From NCBI GenBank assembly GCA_035274465.1, contig DATEOF010000385.1:1-64000 (forward strand): 64,000 nt of DNA, in the 5' to 3' direction. Below are positions 28,912-37,700 of the stretch, piece by piece (the first letter of the stretch is position 1; the number at the start of each line of letters is the position of its first letter). Position numbers and translations under genes: made by a program. This DNA comes from JADGRF01 sp035274465. Lineage in GTDB: Bacteria; Myxococcota_A; Polyangia; Polyangiales; JAFGIB01. Under the pieces are notes generated by a model. That model was not told where the DNA came from. It was given only the letters and a program-made list of their open reading frames with translations, and made no database searches.

Positions 28912-29442
28912 TCACTTCGCGCGGGCGCGCTCGATCGCCTGCACGATGCTGTTGCGCGCCTGCTCGGCGTCGCCCCACCCTTGCACCTTCACCCACTTGC
29001 CACTCTCGAGATCTTTGTAGTGCACGAAGAAGTGTTCGATCTGTTGGATGGTGATCTCCGGCAGGTCGGTGTAGTTGAACACCTTCTCGTAGCGCCGCGT
29101 GAGCTTGGGCACCGGCACGGCCACGATCTTCTCGTCGCCACCCGCCTCGTCGGTCATGAGCAACACGCCGACCGGCCGCACCGCGACGATCGCTCCGGGG
29201 ATGATGCCGCGCTGGTTGGCTATCAACACGTCGCAGGGGTCACCGTCGTCCGAGAGTGTGTGCGGGATGAAGCCGTAGTTACCGGGATAGCGCATCGACG
29301 TGTACAGGAAGCGATCCACCACCAGCGTGCCGGCCTCCTTGTCCATCTCGTATTTGATCGGCTCGCCACCTACCGGCACTTCTACGATCACGTTGACTTC
29401 GTGGGGCGGGTTCTTACCGGTCGAGATCGCATCGAGACGCAT
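28912..29442 (-). CDS. ppa: Inorganic pyrophosphatase, family I
   Basis: A 176-residue protein of the expected length for bacterial family I PPase, which hydrolyses pyrophosphate to two phosphates with Mg2+. The active-site segments are present: YEMDKEAGTLVVDRFL (Lys/Glu region), YPGNYGFIPHT, the metal-binding DDGDPCDVL (Cys where a larger hydrophobic residue is more usual), and KDLESGKW near the C-terminus. It is cytosolic. It sits between the SSAT-like acetyltransferase gene (3-bp gap) and the GNAT-HDAC fusion (1-bp gap), in one probable operon. Confidence 0.95.
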   Translation of the reverse strand: MRLDAISTGKNPPHEVNVIVEVPVGGEPIKYEMDKEAGTLVVDRFLYTSMRYPGNYGFIPHTLSDDGDPCDVLIANQRGIIPGAIVAVRPVGVLLMTDEAGGDEKIVAVPVPKLTRRYEKVFNYTDLPEITIQQIEHFFVHYKDLESGKWVKVQGWGDAEQARNSIVQAIERARAK

Positions 29443-29445
29443 GAT

Positions 29446-29934
29446 TCAAGCTTTCGTCGTTGGAGGTACGAAGTTCTGGAGCGCCGCGCCCTCGACGCGA
29501 CAGATCCGCCATTCTCCCATGACCCGCGCGCCCAGGCTCGCGTAGAAGTCGATGGCAGGTTGATTCCAGTCCAGCACGCTCCACTCGAGGCGCCCGCAAT
29601 CGCGCTCGGCGGCGAGCTCGCCCAGTCTGCGCAAGAGTGCGGTACCCAGCCCCAGACGGCGCACCTCTGGCAATACGAACAGGTCTTCGAGCCAGATGCC
29701 CCGCTTCCCCAGCCATGTCGAATAGCTGGTGAAGAACAACGCGAAGCCCGAAGGTGCACCGTCGACCTCGGCGATCAAACACTCGAACGGCGGCTGCGCC
29801 TCTGATAGCTGCGCACGCAGCACGTCCTCGTCGACCTTGACGGCTTCGGGCTGGCGCTCGTACGCGGCCAGCGCGTGGATGAAGCGCAGGATGAGGGACG
29901 CATCGTGTACCGTGGCCAGACGGATCTGAATCAT
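29446..29934 (-). CDS. SSAT-like (diamine/spermidine) N-acetyltransferase
   Basis: A 162-residue GNAT protein resembling spermidine/spermine N1-acetyltransferases. Matching segments are the N-terminal ATVHDASLILRFIHALAAYE, WLEDLFVLPEVRRLGLGTALL (acetyl-CoA motif), SVLDWNQPAIDFYASLGA (the WNxPxxxFY signature) and EWRICRVEG. SSAT transfers acetyl from acetyl-CoA to the primary amine of polyamines. The ATG at 29934 is chosen because the protein then begins at the usual first strand. It is followed by ppa and a deacetylase-family gene, so the operon could both acetylate and deacetylate polyamines. Other amine substrates are possible. Confidence 0.8.
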   Translation of the reverse strand: MIQIRLATVHDASLILRFIHALAAYERQPEAVKVDEDVLRAQLSEAQPPFECLIAEVDGAPSGFALFFTSYSTWLGKRGIWLEDLFVLPEVRRLGLGTALLRRLGELAAERDCGRLEWSVLDWNQPAIDFYASLGARVMGEWRICRVEGAALQNFVPPTTKA

Positions 29935-29956
29935 GCGCCGAGTTGTAGCGCGCGAC

Positions 29957-30940
29957 TCAGCTGCGAGCACCGTCGATCGCGATCTCGAACGAGCGCAGGC
30001 GTGCGTCGTGATCGTACACCTGTGAGGTCAGGATCAGCTCATCGGCGCCCGTGTGCTCCGCGAACGACGCGATCGCGTCTCGCACCGTGCGGGGCGAACC
30101 GATGGCGGAACACGCCAGGGCGCTGGTCAGCATCGCCTGTTCGGTTACGCTCAGCTGCTGGTCGAAGTCCGCGCGCGGCGGCGGCAGCAGGCCGGGCCGG
30201 CCACGGCGCAGGTTCACGAACGCCTGCTGCAGCGAGCTGAACAAGAAGCGAGCCTCGGCGTCGCTCTCGGCCGCGATCACGTTCATCGCCAGCATCACGT
30301 AGGGCTTCGAGAGCTGCTCGGATGGCTGGAACTGCTCGCGGTACAGCTGCACGGCTTGCGTCATCTGAGCCGGAGCGAAGTGCGATGCGAACGAGAACGG
30401 CAGGCCGAGTGCCGCTGCCAGCTGCGCGCCGAACAGGCTCGAGCCCAGGATCCACAGCGGGATCGTCAGGCCCGCGCCGGGCACCGCACGCACCACCTGA
30501 CCCGGTTCCGGATGTCGGAACCAGGCCTGCAATTCCAGGACGTCTTCCGGGAAGCGGTCGGCGCTATCGGGGCCGCGGCGCAGCGCGCGCTGGGTGATCT
30601 GGTCCGAGCCGGGGGCGCGACCCAAGCCGAGGTCGATGCGTCCCGGAAACAGCGACTCGAGGGTGCCGAACTGCTCGGCGATCAACAGCGGCGCGTGGTT
30701 GGGCAGCATGATGCCGCCCGCGCCCACGCGGATGATCGAGGTCGCGGACGCCACCGCGGTCATGACCACCGCGGTCGCGGCGCTGGCCACGCCGGGCAGG
30801 CTGTGATGCTCGGCCAACCAGTAGCGCCCGTAGCCCCAGCGCTCCGCGTGCCGCGCGAGATCCAGCATGTGGCGCATGGAATCGCGGGCGCTCCCGCCTT
30901 CCAGCACCGGGCACAGGTCCAACAACGAGATGGGCGGCAT
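29957..30940 (-). CDS. Luciferase-like (LLM class) flavin-dependent monooxygenase
   Basis: A 327-residue TIM-barrel flavoprotein. Characteristic segments are HAERWGYGRYWLAEHHSLPG near the start, IRVGAGGIMLPNHAPLLIAEQFGTLESLFPGRIDLGLGRAPG, and a C-terminal region with SAIGSPRTVRDAI. It uses FMNH2 and O2; the substrate is unknown. It lies 22 bp upstream of the SSAT-like gene and 21 bp downstream of the anchored protein gene at 30962, in the same minus-strand run. Confidence 0.9.
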   Translation of the reverse strand: MPPISLLDLCPVLEGGSARDSMRHMLDLARHAERWGYGRYWLAEHHSLPGVASAATAVVMTAVASATSIIRVGAGGIMLPNHAPLLIAEQFGTLESLFPGRIDLGLGRAPGSDQITQRALRRGPDSADRFPEDVLELQAWFRHPEPGQVVRAVPGAGLTIPLWILGSSLFGAQLAAALGLPFSFASHFAPAQMTQAVQLYREQFQPSEQLSKPYVMLAMNVIAAESDAEARFLFSSLQQAFVNLRRGRPGLLPPPRADFDQQLSVTEQAMLTSALACSAIGSPRTVRDAIASFAEHTGADELILTSQVYDHDARLRSFEIAIDGARS

Positions 30941-30961
30941 GAGCGCAGCGTAGCAGAGGGC

Positions 30962-31486
30962 TCACGGGAAGCAGTGGCGCCGGATGTAGCGCCGCAGGAT
31001 CGAGGCGCGCTCGCGATCGTAGTACTCCTGCGCGCTCGCACGCGAGGCCTCGCCCGGTTGCTCGAGGCAGTCGGCGATGCGCTCGTAGCCTGCCTGAAGG
31101 CCCTGCTCGTCGCTCGGATCGTGCTCGCGGTAGCGCGCGACGAGCTCGCGGACGCGCGCGCCGTCAGCCAGATCGACGGCATCGTTGAGGGCGCCGATCA
31201 GCTGGTTCTCGCGCTGCAAGCGTGCGCGCTCGGGCGTGAGCGGGTGCGGGTGAATGTCCGGCTCGGGCGTTGCAGCCGCCAGCTGCAGCTTCGGCGCGCT
31301 CGGCAGCACGCGCAGCGGTCTCGCGGCCGGGACCGGCAGGCTGGCCGATGGCTGCGAAGCTGCGAGCGGCAGGGGGGTCGGCGCCTCGAATGCGCCGACC
31401 TCGAACGCCGGATCGCTGAGCCCGAGCCAGCCGCAGAACACCCCGAGCGCGAGTGCGAACAGGCCCAGCCGCGCGCGAGCGCTCAT
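30962..31486 (-). CDS. Small membrane-anchored protein of unknown function
   Basis: A 174-residue protein with one N-terminal hydrophobic segment (LGLFALALGVFCGWLGL) that is either an uncleaved anchor or a signal peptide. A Pro/Ala/Ser/Leu-rich linker runs to about residue 75, followed by a helical domain rich in Arg, Glu and Ala that ends YIRRHCFP. I recognise no family. Its ATG overlaps the stop of the M64 peptidase gene (ATGA), so the two are translationally coupled and the protein may act with the peptidase at the envelope. Confidence 0.6.
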   Translation of the reverse strand: MSARARLGLFALALGVFCGWLGLSDPAFEVGAFEAPTPLPLAASQPSASLPVPAARPLRVLPSAPKLQLAAATPEPDIHPHPLTPERARLQRENQLIGALNDAVDLADGARVRELVARYREHDPSDEQGLQAGYERIADCLEQPGEASRASAQEYYDRERASILRRYIRRHCFP

Positions 31487-32964
31487 GGGACCTCGAGGGT
31501 CCAGGTGACCGTCTGTTGCGAGCGGGCCCAGTTCATGCGGCCGTATTGCGTGCCGGACGTGTAGCGCACCAGGTCCATGCCCGCGTTGTCGTAAGCCCTG
31601 GCCGTGATCGTGTGCTTGCCCGCCGGCAGGTTGCGCGCCGCGAGGTCGAAGGTGGGGCCGCCGTCAGCGGCCACGACCTGGCCGTCCACCGACCAGTCGA
31701 CATTGACAACATCGGGATCGATCACCTTCACCTCGAGCATGCCCGCCGAGCTCAGCGCGCCTGCGGGCGGCGTGGTCGAGTCGACCGGTGTCACCGCGCG
31801 CCAGATGTCCATGATCATCTTCTCGCGCGACACCGGGTTGTACGAGGTGTTGGGCTTCTCGCCGAACAGCTGGTTCATCATCGAGTTCTGCGAGGGCCGG
31901 TACTGACCCGCCATGCAGTAGCGCGCTCCAGCCACCGCACCCTGCACGCCCGTGGCGCCCGCTTGATCGTAGCCCAGCCACTTGTCCCACTTGCCCGCGG
32001 TCATCATCGGATCGGCGGTGACGTTGACCTCCCCGAACTCGCGGCTGCAGTTCGAGTCCGAGCCGTTGTACTCGTCGGCCAGCTGATGGAAACCGTGGCC
32101 ACCTTCGTGCAGCGCGGCGCCGGCGGCGTCCTTGTGCGCGCCCGACCAGAGCATGATCGTCGCACCGGTGTTCCACCAGCGGTTGTTGTTGAGCACCACG
32201 GCCTTCCAATCCACCTCGAAGCTCGAGGGGACGTTGGACATGATGGCCTGGTTCACCTTGCTCGAGTTGCAGTTGGCGAGCCTGCTCTGGTCATCGCCCG
32301 AGCAGTCGAGCGCCGTGGCGCCGCTGCCGATCGGCCCGTTCTGGCTCACCAGCTTGATCGCGCAGATGTTCACGAACTTGCGATAGCGCCCGTACGGCTG
32401 GCCGATGACCTCGCTGAAGCGCTTCTTCATCGCGAACTGAATGTGCTCGATGAACAAGTCCTGCTGGGCGGACGTGTAGCCGTCGCCGACGATCACGTAG
32501 TTGACGCGATTCTTCGGCGGGCCTGCGTTCTCGATCGCCACGCCGTTCATGCCGCAGTCCAGCGGTGTGGCGGGGCCGCTCGGAGCTGCACCCGCGCTGC
32601 CTCCACTGCCACCGCCGCCGGTGCCGCTGGCGGCTGCACTTCCCCCCTGACCGCCCGTGCCGGCGCCGCTCGAACCTGCCCTGCCACCGTTGCGTCCGCC
32701 GTTACCAGCAGCGCGCGAACCACCCGCCCCGCCGCCAGCAGCAGCAGGTGCACCCGCGGGTTCGCCCGTGGCGCGCGAGCCCGAGCTTCCGCTCGCTCCT
32801 GCTCCGCCTCTACCAGCTGCAGCCGGTTGACCCGCGGCCGAGCTAGCGCCCGTGCCCGCTGCGGTCACCCCGGTAGGCCCATCGGAGTCACTCGAACAGC
32901 CGACTATGACCGCGAGGACACTCGCATAAACCCGACTACGCCACGCGAAACTCGCAAGCTTCAT
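31483..32964 (-). CDS. M64 (IgA-peptidase-like) metallopeptidase lipoprotein
   Basis: A 493-residue lipoprotein (lipobox-like VIVGC) with a Gly/Ala/Ser-rich linker to about residue 125. The catalytic domain has the M64 zinc signature HEGGHGFHQLADEY, where two His bind zinc and the first Glu is catalytic, plus the preceding AGAALxxGG-type substrate region (GAHKDAAGAAL). The M64 family includes a Clostridium IgA1 protease, and myxobacteria use secreted peptidases for predation. A C-terminal region (about 380-490) looks like an accessory beta domain. The downstream gene start overlaps this stop. Confidence 0.85.
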   Translation of the reverse strand: MKLASFAWRSRVYASVLAVIVGCSSDSDGPTGVTAAGTGASSAAGQPAAAGRGGAGASGSSGSRATGEPAGAPAAAGGGAGGSRAAGNGGRNGGRAGSSGAGTGGQGGSAAASGTGGGGSGGSAGAAPSGPATPLDCGMNGVAIENAGPPKNRVNYVIVGDGYTSAQQDLFIEHIQFAMKKRFSEVIGQPYGRYRKFVNICAIKLVSQNGPIGSGATALDCSGDDQSRLANCNSSKVNQAIMSNVPSSFEVDWKAVVLNNNRWWNTGATIMLWSGAHKDAAGAALHEGGHGFHQLADEYNGSDSNCSREFGEVNVTADPMMTAGKWDKWLGYDQAGATGVQGAVAGARYCMAGQYRPSQNSMMNQLFGEKPNTSYNPVSREKMIMDIWRAVTPVDSTTPPAGALSSAGMLEVKVIDPDVVNVDWSVDGQVVAADGGPTFDLAARNLPAGKHTITARAYDNAGMDLVRYTSGTQYGRMNWARSQQTVTWTLEVP

Positions 32965-33041
32965 GCGTTTCCCGTCTCCGGACACAAGGTGTCTCGAGGG
33001 GTGTTTCTCTGGTCAAAAAACTTCGTGGGACACTTGGGGAC

Positions 33042-33635
33042 TCAGGGCCGGTGACTGCGCGGTTCCGATGTCCACTCGATCGCGAAGTCTGCGGAGCTGA
33101 AGTCGTGAGCTCTCACGCGGATGGTGCCGCGCGCACGACAGACCGCCATCGCGCCTTCCCAGATCCCGACCTGATGGAAGTCGGGCAAGTTGTACACCTC
33201 GCGAAACTCCACCTCCGCGTGCGTGTCGGACACCGAACGTACCGTGATCGTGCCGGGCTGAATCGCGATCTTGTAAGCAGCCGGAGCGAGCTCGGCCACG
33301 CGCCGAAAGTTGTTGCCGGCCATGGCGAAGATCGCGGTGCCCGTCACCGTCGTGGCGTACGTCGGATAGACGGCGCGACCCAGGCGCCGCACGCATTCCG
33401 CAGCGGGTACGCTGGGCATGCTTTCGCAACACAGTTGCAAGAGCCCGATGTATTCGCGAAGCGGGTAGTTCTTGAATGCCAGGTAGCGGCGCGGGCCGAG
33501 CTTGACGCGCGTCTCCGGGTGCACGGCTTGCAGCAGCAGCTGCAGGAACATGCCGCGCACTTGCGCATCCTCGGGCACTGCCGAGAGGCGTGCCTCGAAG
33601 TCGATCGGAGACGTCCAATCGGGCTCGACGTACAC
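33042..33635 (-). CDS. TIGR02265/DUF2378 myxobacterial family protein
   Basis: A ~197-residue protein matching the Myxococcales-restricted TIGR02265/DUF2378 pattern: PIDFEARLSAVPEDAQVRGMF at the start, a KNYPLREYI segment, PAAECVRRLGRAVYPTYATT, the middle strands, then a short VGIWEGAM and a terminal FAIEW. The family's function is unknown. No signal peptide is present. The start is uncertain; the GTG at 33635 gives a family-like N-terminus, while frames further upstream encode basic, un-protein-like sequence. It is divergent from the gene at 33824 with 188 bp between them. Confidence 0.65.
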   Translation of the reverse strand: MYVEPDWTSPIDFEARLSAVPEDAQVRGMFLQLLLQAVHPETRVKLGPRRYLAFKNYPLREYIGLLQLCCESMPSVPAAECVRRLGRAVYPTYATTVTGTAIFAMAGNNFRRVAELAPAAYKIAIQPGTITVRSVSDTHAEVEFREVYNLPDFHQVGIWEGAMAVCRARGTIRVRAHDFSSADFAIEWTSEPRSHRP

Positions 33636-33813
33636 CCATCGAGGGTACCGCAGCTGCCAGCAGCAGCACAGATCGCGCCAGGGCGGCCAAGAGAGGTATA
33701 AGCTGGAACAGAATCGCGTTTTTCGTGGTTGAGTGGGAAGCGCGCGCCGGTTGGGCAATTCGAAGCACCCTTTACAGGCCCTCAGCGGTGCTATGCTGCG
33801 CGGCCTTTAGCGC

Positions 33814-33817
33814 GGAG
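33814..33817 (+). promoter_or_regulatory. Shine-Dalgarno for the GTG start at 33824
   Basis: GGAG lies six bases before the GTG at 33824. It supports a start there rather than at the upstream codons of the same frame, which overlap the divergent gene. Confidence 0.4.
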
Positions 33818-33823
33818 TACCCC

Positions 33824-34540
33824 GTGAGCACGACGACGACCAAGCAGTCCAAAACCTGGGTGATCGCGACCGCAGCGCTGGTCGCCTGCGTGGGCATCCT
33901 GGCCTGGATCCTCGCCCGCCCCACCGACGACGCGTTGCCAGAGGACACCACGGCCAGCGAGCCCACCCCGCCGGAGCCGGTTCCAGCTCCCACGCCCCAG
34001 CCCAAGACGGCGGCCACGACCACCGCGGCCGTGGCCGCCAAGCCAGTCGAAGCTGCGAAACCGGTGCCGCAGCCAGCTGCTGCCGAGGATGAAGTCGATC
34101 TGTTCGCCGACGCCATGCCGGACTTCATGGTCAACATCCACGCGCAGGTGCTGGACAAGAAGCCGCTCAACGTGGAGCAGCAGAAGGCCCTGTACAAATG
34201 GGGCCAGGAAAACAAGGACGACGCGCGCCCGCAGCTCCTGCTCGCCTGGGATTGCGTCAATCGCGAGTGGGAAGGCATGGCGATTTCGATGTACCGCATC
34301 GCCTTCAAGGCGGACCCGCGGGCCCGCGATCAGAAGAACCTGCGCGACCTGCTGAACCTGGCCAGCAAGCACGAGCCCGGCCGAGTCGAGTTCGATGAAG
34401 CGGAGCAGACCGTCCAGGACAACTTCGGCGGATCGGCCCTGGCCGAGATCGAAACGCAGTTGGCGAAGCTGAACGCGGCGGGCGAGCTGCAGCGCGCGGC
34501 GCGGCTCTCGAAGATGCGCGACGACCTCGGCAAGCTCTAG
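33824..34540 (+). CDS. Membrane-anchored Pro/Ala-rich protein of unknown function
   Basis: A 238-residue protein with a single N-terminal membrane segment (TWVIATAALVACVGILAWIL), a Thr/Pro/Ala-rich linker to about residue 90 and a C-terminal helical domain. That domain has TPR-like character (KALYKWGQENKDDARPQLLLAWDCVNREW, then MYRIAFKADPRARDQKNLRDLLNLA). The topology (short cytoplasmic N-terminus, periplasmic domain) suggests an envelope scaffold. No family is recognised. It precedes the giant kinase gene at 34767 by 226 bp on the same strand, which could be coincidental. Confidence 0.65.
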   Translation: MSTTTTKQSKTWVIATAALVACVGILAWILARPTDDALPEDTTASEPTPPEPVPAPTPQPKTAATTTAAVAAKPVEAAKPVPQPAAAEDEVDLFADAMPDFMVNIHAQVLDKKPLNVEQQKALYKWGQENKDDARPQLLLAWDCVNREWEGMAISMYRIAFKADPRARDQKNLRDLLNLASKHEPGRVEFDEAEQTVQDNFGGSALAEIETQLAKLNAAGELQRAARLSKMRDDLGKL

Positions 34541-34766
34541 CTCAATCGGCCGGTAGTCGCGCCACTCCCGCAGAGCACCTCGGGCAGACTTGCTGCGTTC
34601 GCGCACCACATGTGCGCGGCGCATTCGCGGCCCATGCCCACGCTGCCGTACTTGCCGAGGGTATTGCGCCGATGAAATCATGATTCGCGGGGTGCCGAAC
34701 TCATGCAGGCCGATCGCGGGTGTCTCACGTGACCGCACCTGAAACGCGGCGCGCGGAGCACTGCCG

Positions 34767-37700
34767 ATGAGCGCTTCAGTCCCAGCGCCGGCGCCCGATG
34801 CGAACGAGCACGCAGCGACAGACGAGCGTTACCTGCCTGTGCGCATGCTCGGCCAGGGTGGCATGGGGGCCGTGCACCTCGTGCGCGACCGCGAGACCGG
34901 CGAACAGCTGGCGCTGAAGAAGCTGCTGCGCATGGATGCGCGAAGCGTGCTGCGTCTCAAGCGCGAGTTTCGATCGCTCGCGGACATGAGTCATCCGAAC
35001 CTCGTGAAGGTCTACGAGCTCGGACAGGCACGAGACGCATGGTTCATCGCCATGGAGTACGTGCCGGGTGAGGACCTGCAAGCGTACCTCGGCACGGGCC
35101 GTACTCAGGCTTGCCACAGCCGCCTCGAGAGCGCCCTGTCGCAGCTGAGTGCGTATCCGCGCTGGGTCGACGAAGTACTCGTGCCGGCATTTCACCAGCT
35201 CGCGTCGGGCGTGTCCGCGCTGCACCGCGCCGGCATGTTGCACCGCGATCTCAAGCCGAGCAATGTGCTCGTCGCCAACCAACGCGTGGTGGTGCTGGAC
35301 TTCGGGCTGGTGCGCGAGCTCGATCCGAATGCGCCTGCGTTGACCGAAGAAGGACTGGTCTCGGGCACGCCGGCCTACATGGCGCCCGAGCAAGCGTTGG
35401 GTCGCCCGCTGACCGAGGCGAGCGATTGGTACGCGTTCGGCGTCATGCTGTACGAAGCGCTCACCGGCGAGCTGCCGTTCGATGGCTCGGCGATGCAGCT
35501 GTTGAGTCGCAAGCTCGACCAGGATCCAGTGCCGCCTGAGACGCTCAACCAGGCCGTACCGCCCAAGTTGAGCGCACTCTGCACGGCACTGCTGGCGCGC
35601 GACCCGAAGGCGCGGCCGAGCGGTAGTGCCGTGTTGCGCGCGCTCGAACCGGTGCGCCCGCAGGCCGCGACGCTGAGCGGCCCGAGCCCGGGCGAGACGA
35701 GCTTGCAATCCGACTCGCGCGCGGCGACGCAGGCTGCGTTCTTCGGACGCCGAGATGAGCTGGCCGCGCTCTGGGAGTCGCTGCGCGAAACGGAGGAGCA
35801 CCAATCGCGCGTGGTGCACGTCCGCGGCGTATCAGGGGCCGGCAAGACCTCCCTGGTAGAGCACTTCGTCGACCAGGTAGAGACGCAGCGCTCCGGCCTG
35901 GACCGCCCGGATGCGCTGGTGCTGCGCAGCCGCTGCTACGAGCGCGAGGCCATGCCGTTCAAGGCGCTGGACGGAGTCATCGATGCGCTCAGTCGCTACC
36001 TGACACAACTGGACGACTTCGAGTGCAGCCACCTACTGCCGGCGAATATCGCCGCGCTGACCCAGCTATTTCCGGTGCTCGGGCGACCGCGCGCTGTTCA
36101 ACACCTCCTCGCGACCCGCATGCTGTTCGCAGATGCGGTGCACAACCGTCAGCTCGCCGAGAGTGCGCTGCGAGAGCTGTTCAACCGGCTCGGCACGCGC
36201 CGCCCAGTCGTGATCTGGATCGATGACCTGCAGTGGGGCGACCTCGACAGCGCGCGGATCTTGAGGGCCTGGCTCACGCAACCGCTGACCGTTCCGCTGT
36301 TGCTCGTGCTCAGCTACCGAGCCGACGAAGTCGACACCAGCGAGTGCTTGCAGCTGTTGCTCTCGGGCGAAGCCGCTCAGCCACCGCGCATCGTCTCGGT
36401 CGACGCGCTCGCGTCGGATGACGTCCGAGCGCTGTGTCGGGCCCAGTTCCCAACCACGGTCCAGGTCCCCGAGCTGCTGATCAAGCACATCGTACGCGAA
36501 GCCCAGGGCAGCCCATTCCTGGCCGCGCAGTTGAGCGCGGTCGTGCAAACGCGGCTCACGGGCGCCAACGCGGATCTGTTGTCCGTGTCGCTCTTCGATC
36601 TGATCGAGCAGTCGAAGCTGCTCTTGCCCCCCGATGCGCTTCGGCTGCTGTCAGTCCTCGCGGTCGCAGGTCGTCCGATCGCGCCCAAGCTCGCGCTGCG
36701 CGCCGCTGGCGTTCGCCGCGGCGGGCGCGAGATCGTGCATGCGCTCCGCGGACAGCTGATGGTCCGCACGCGCGACGTCGCAGGCGAGCGGCTGCTCGAG
36801 GTCTACCACGACCGCGTGCGCGAACGTGTGCAGCAGTCGTTGAGCGCAAGCGAGCTCGTGCAGCTGCACGCGAGCCTACTCTCCGCGCTCGAGTTCAGCG
36901 GTCAGACTGACCCGGACTGGCTGCACGCACACGCACTCGGAGCCCAGCAGCGTGCGGCGGCGCTGCGCTACGGCGTGGCGGCCGCGGAACGCGCGATGTC
37001 GGGGTTGGCATTCGGGCACGCAGCCGAGTTGTACGCGCGTTGCCTTGATCTCAACGATGGGCCGGCAGAGCAGCGTCGCGAGCTCCTGCGAAAATTGGCC
37101 GAGGCGCTTGCCAACAGCGGCCACGGGCCCAAGGCGGCCGACGCGTACCTCGAAGCCAGCCGGCTGGCCATTGGGCCCGCCGCCGTCGAGTTGATGCGGC
37201 TGGCAACTACGCACCTCCTACGCAGCGGACGTTTCGAGGAAGGCGAGGCCATGCTGGAGCGCGTGCTCCAGGCGATGCGGCTGCGCATGCCGAAGACCCG
37301 GCTCGGGGTATTGCTTGCGCTGCTCTGGGAACGACTGCGGATCATTCTGCGTGGGCGGCGCTTCAGACCGCGCACTGAGGATGAAATCGCGCCGTCACAA
37401 CTCGGTCGTCTGGACGCACTGCGAGCGCTGCGCGTGGAGATGCAGGGGATAGATCCGCTTCGCGGCGGCCTGTTCCTGGCGCGTATTTACCGCTGGTCGC
37501 TCGACGCCGGTGAGCCGATGCGCATGCTGAACGCATGGAGCAGCCTCGCGTATCTGGTCTCCCTGCGGGGGACACGCCGTGCCGAACGCCGTGCCGACGA
37601 ACTGCTCAGCGTTGCAGCCGCACTCGCAGAACAGCTCGGCACAGCGACTGCGCGCGTCCAGCTACTCTTCGCACAAGCCGCAGTGGCTTGGAACCTCGGT

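Noticed and set aside
27213..29054. Plus-strand 613-residue ORF opposite the GNAT-HDAC gene
   Set aside because: It is antisense to complete HDAC motifs; composition is repetitive Arg/Val/Ala/Glu without domains.
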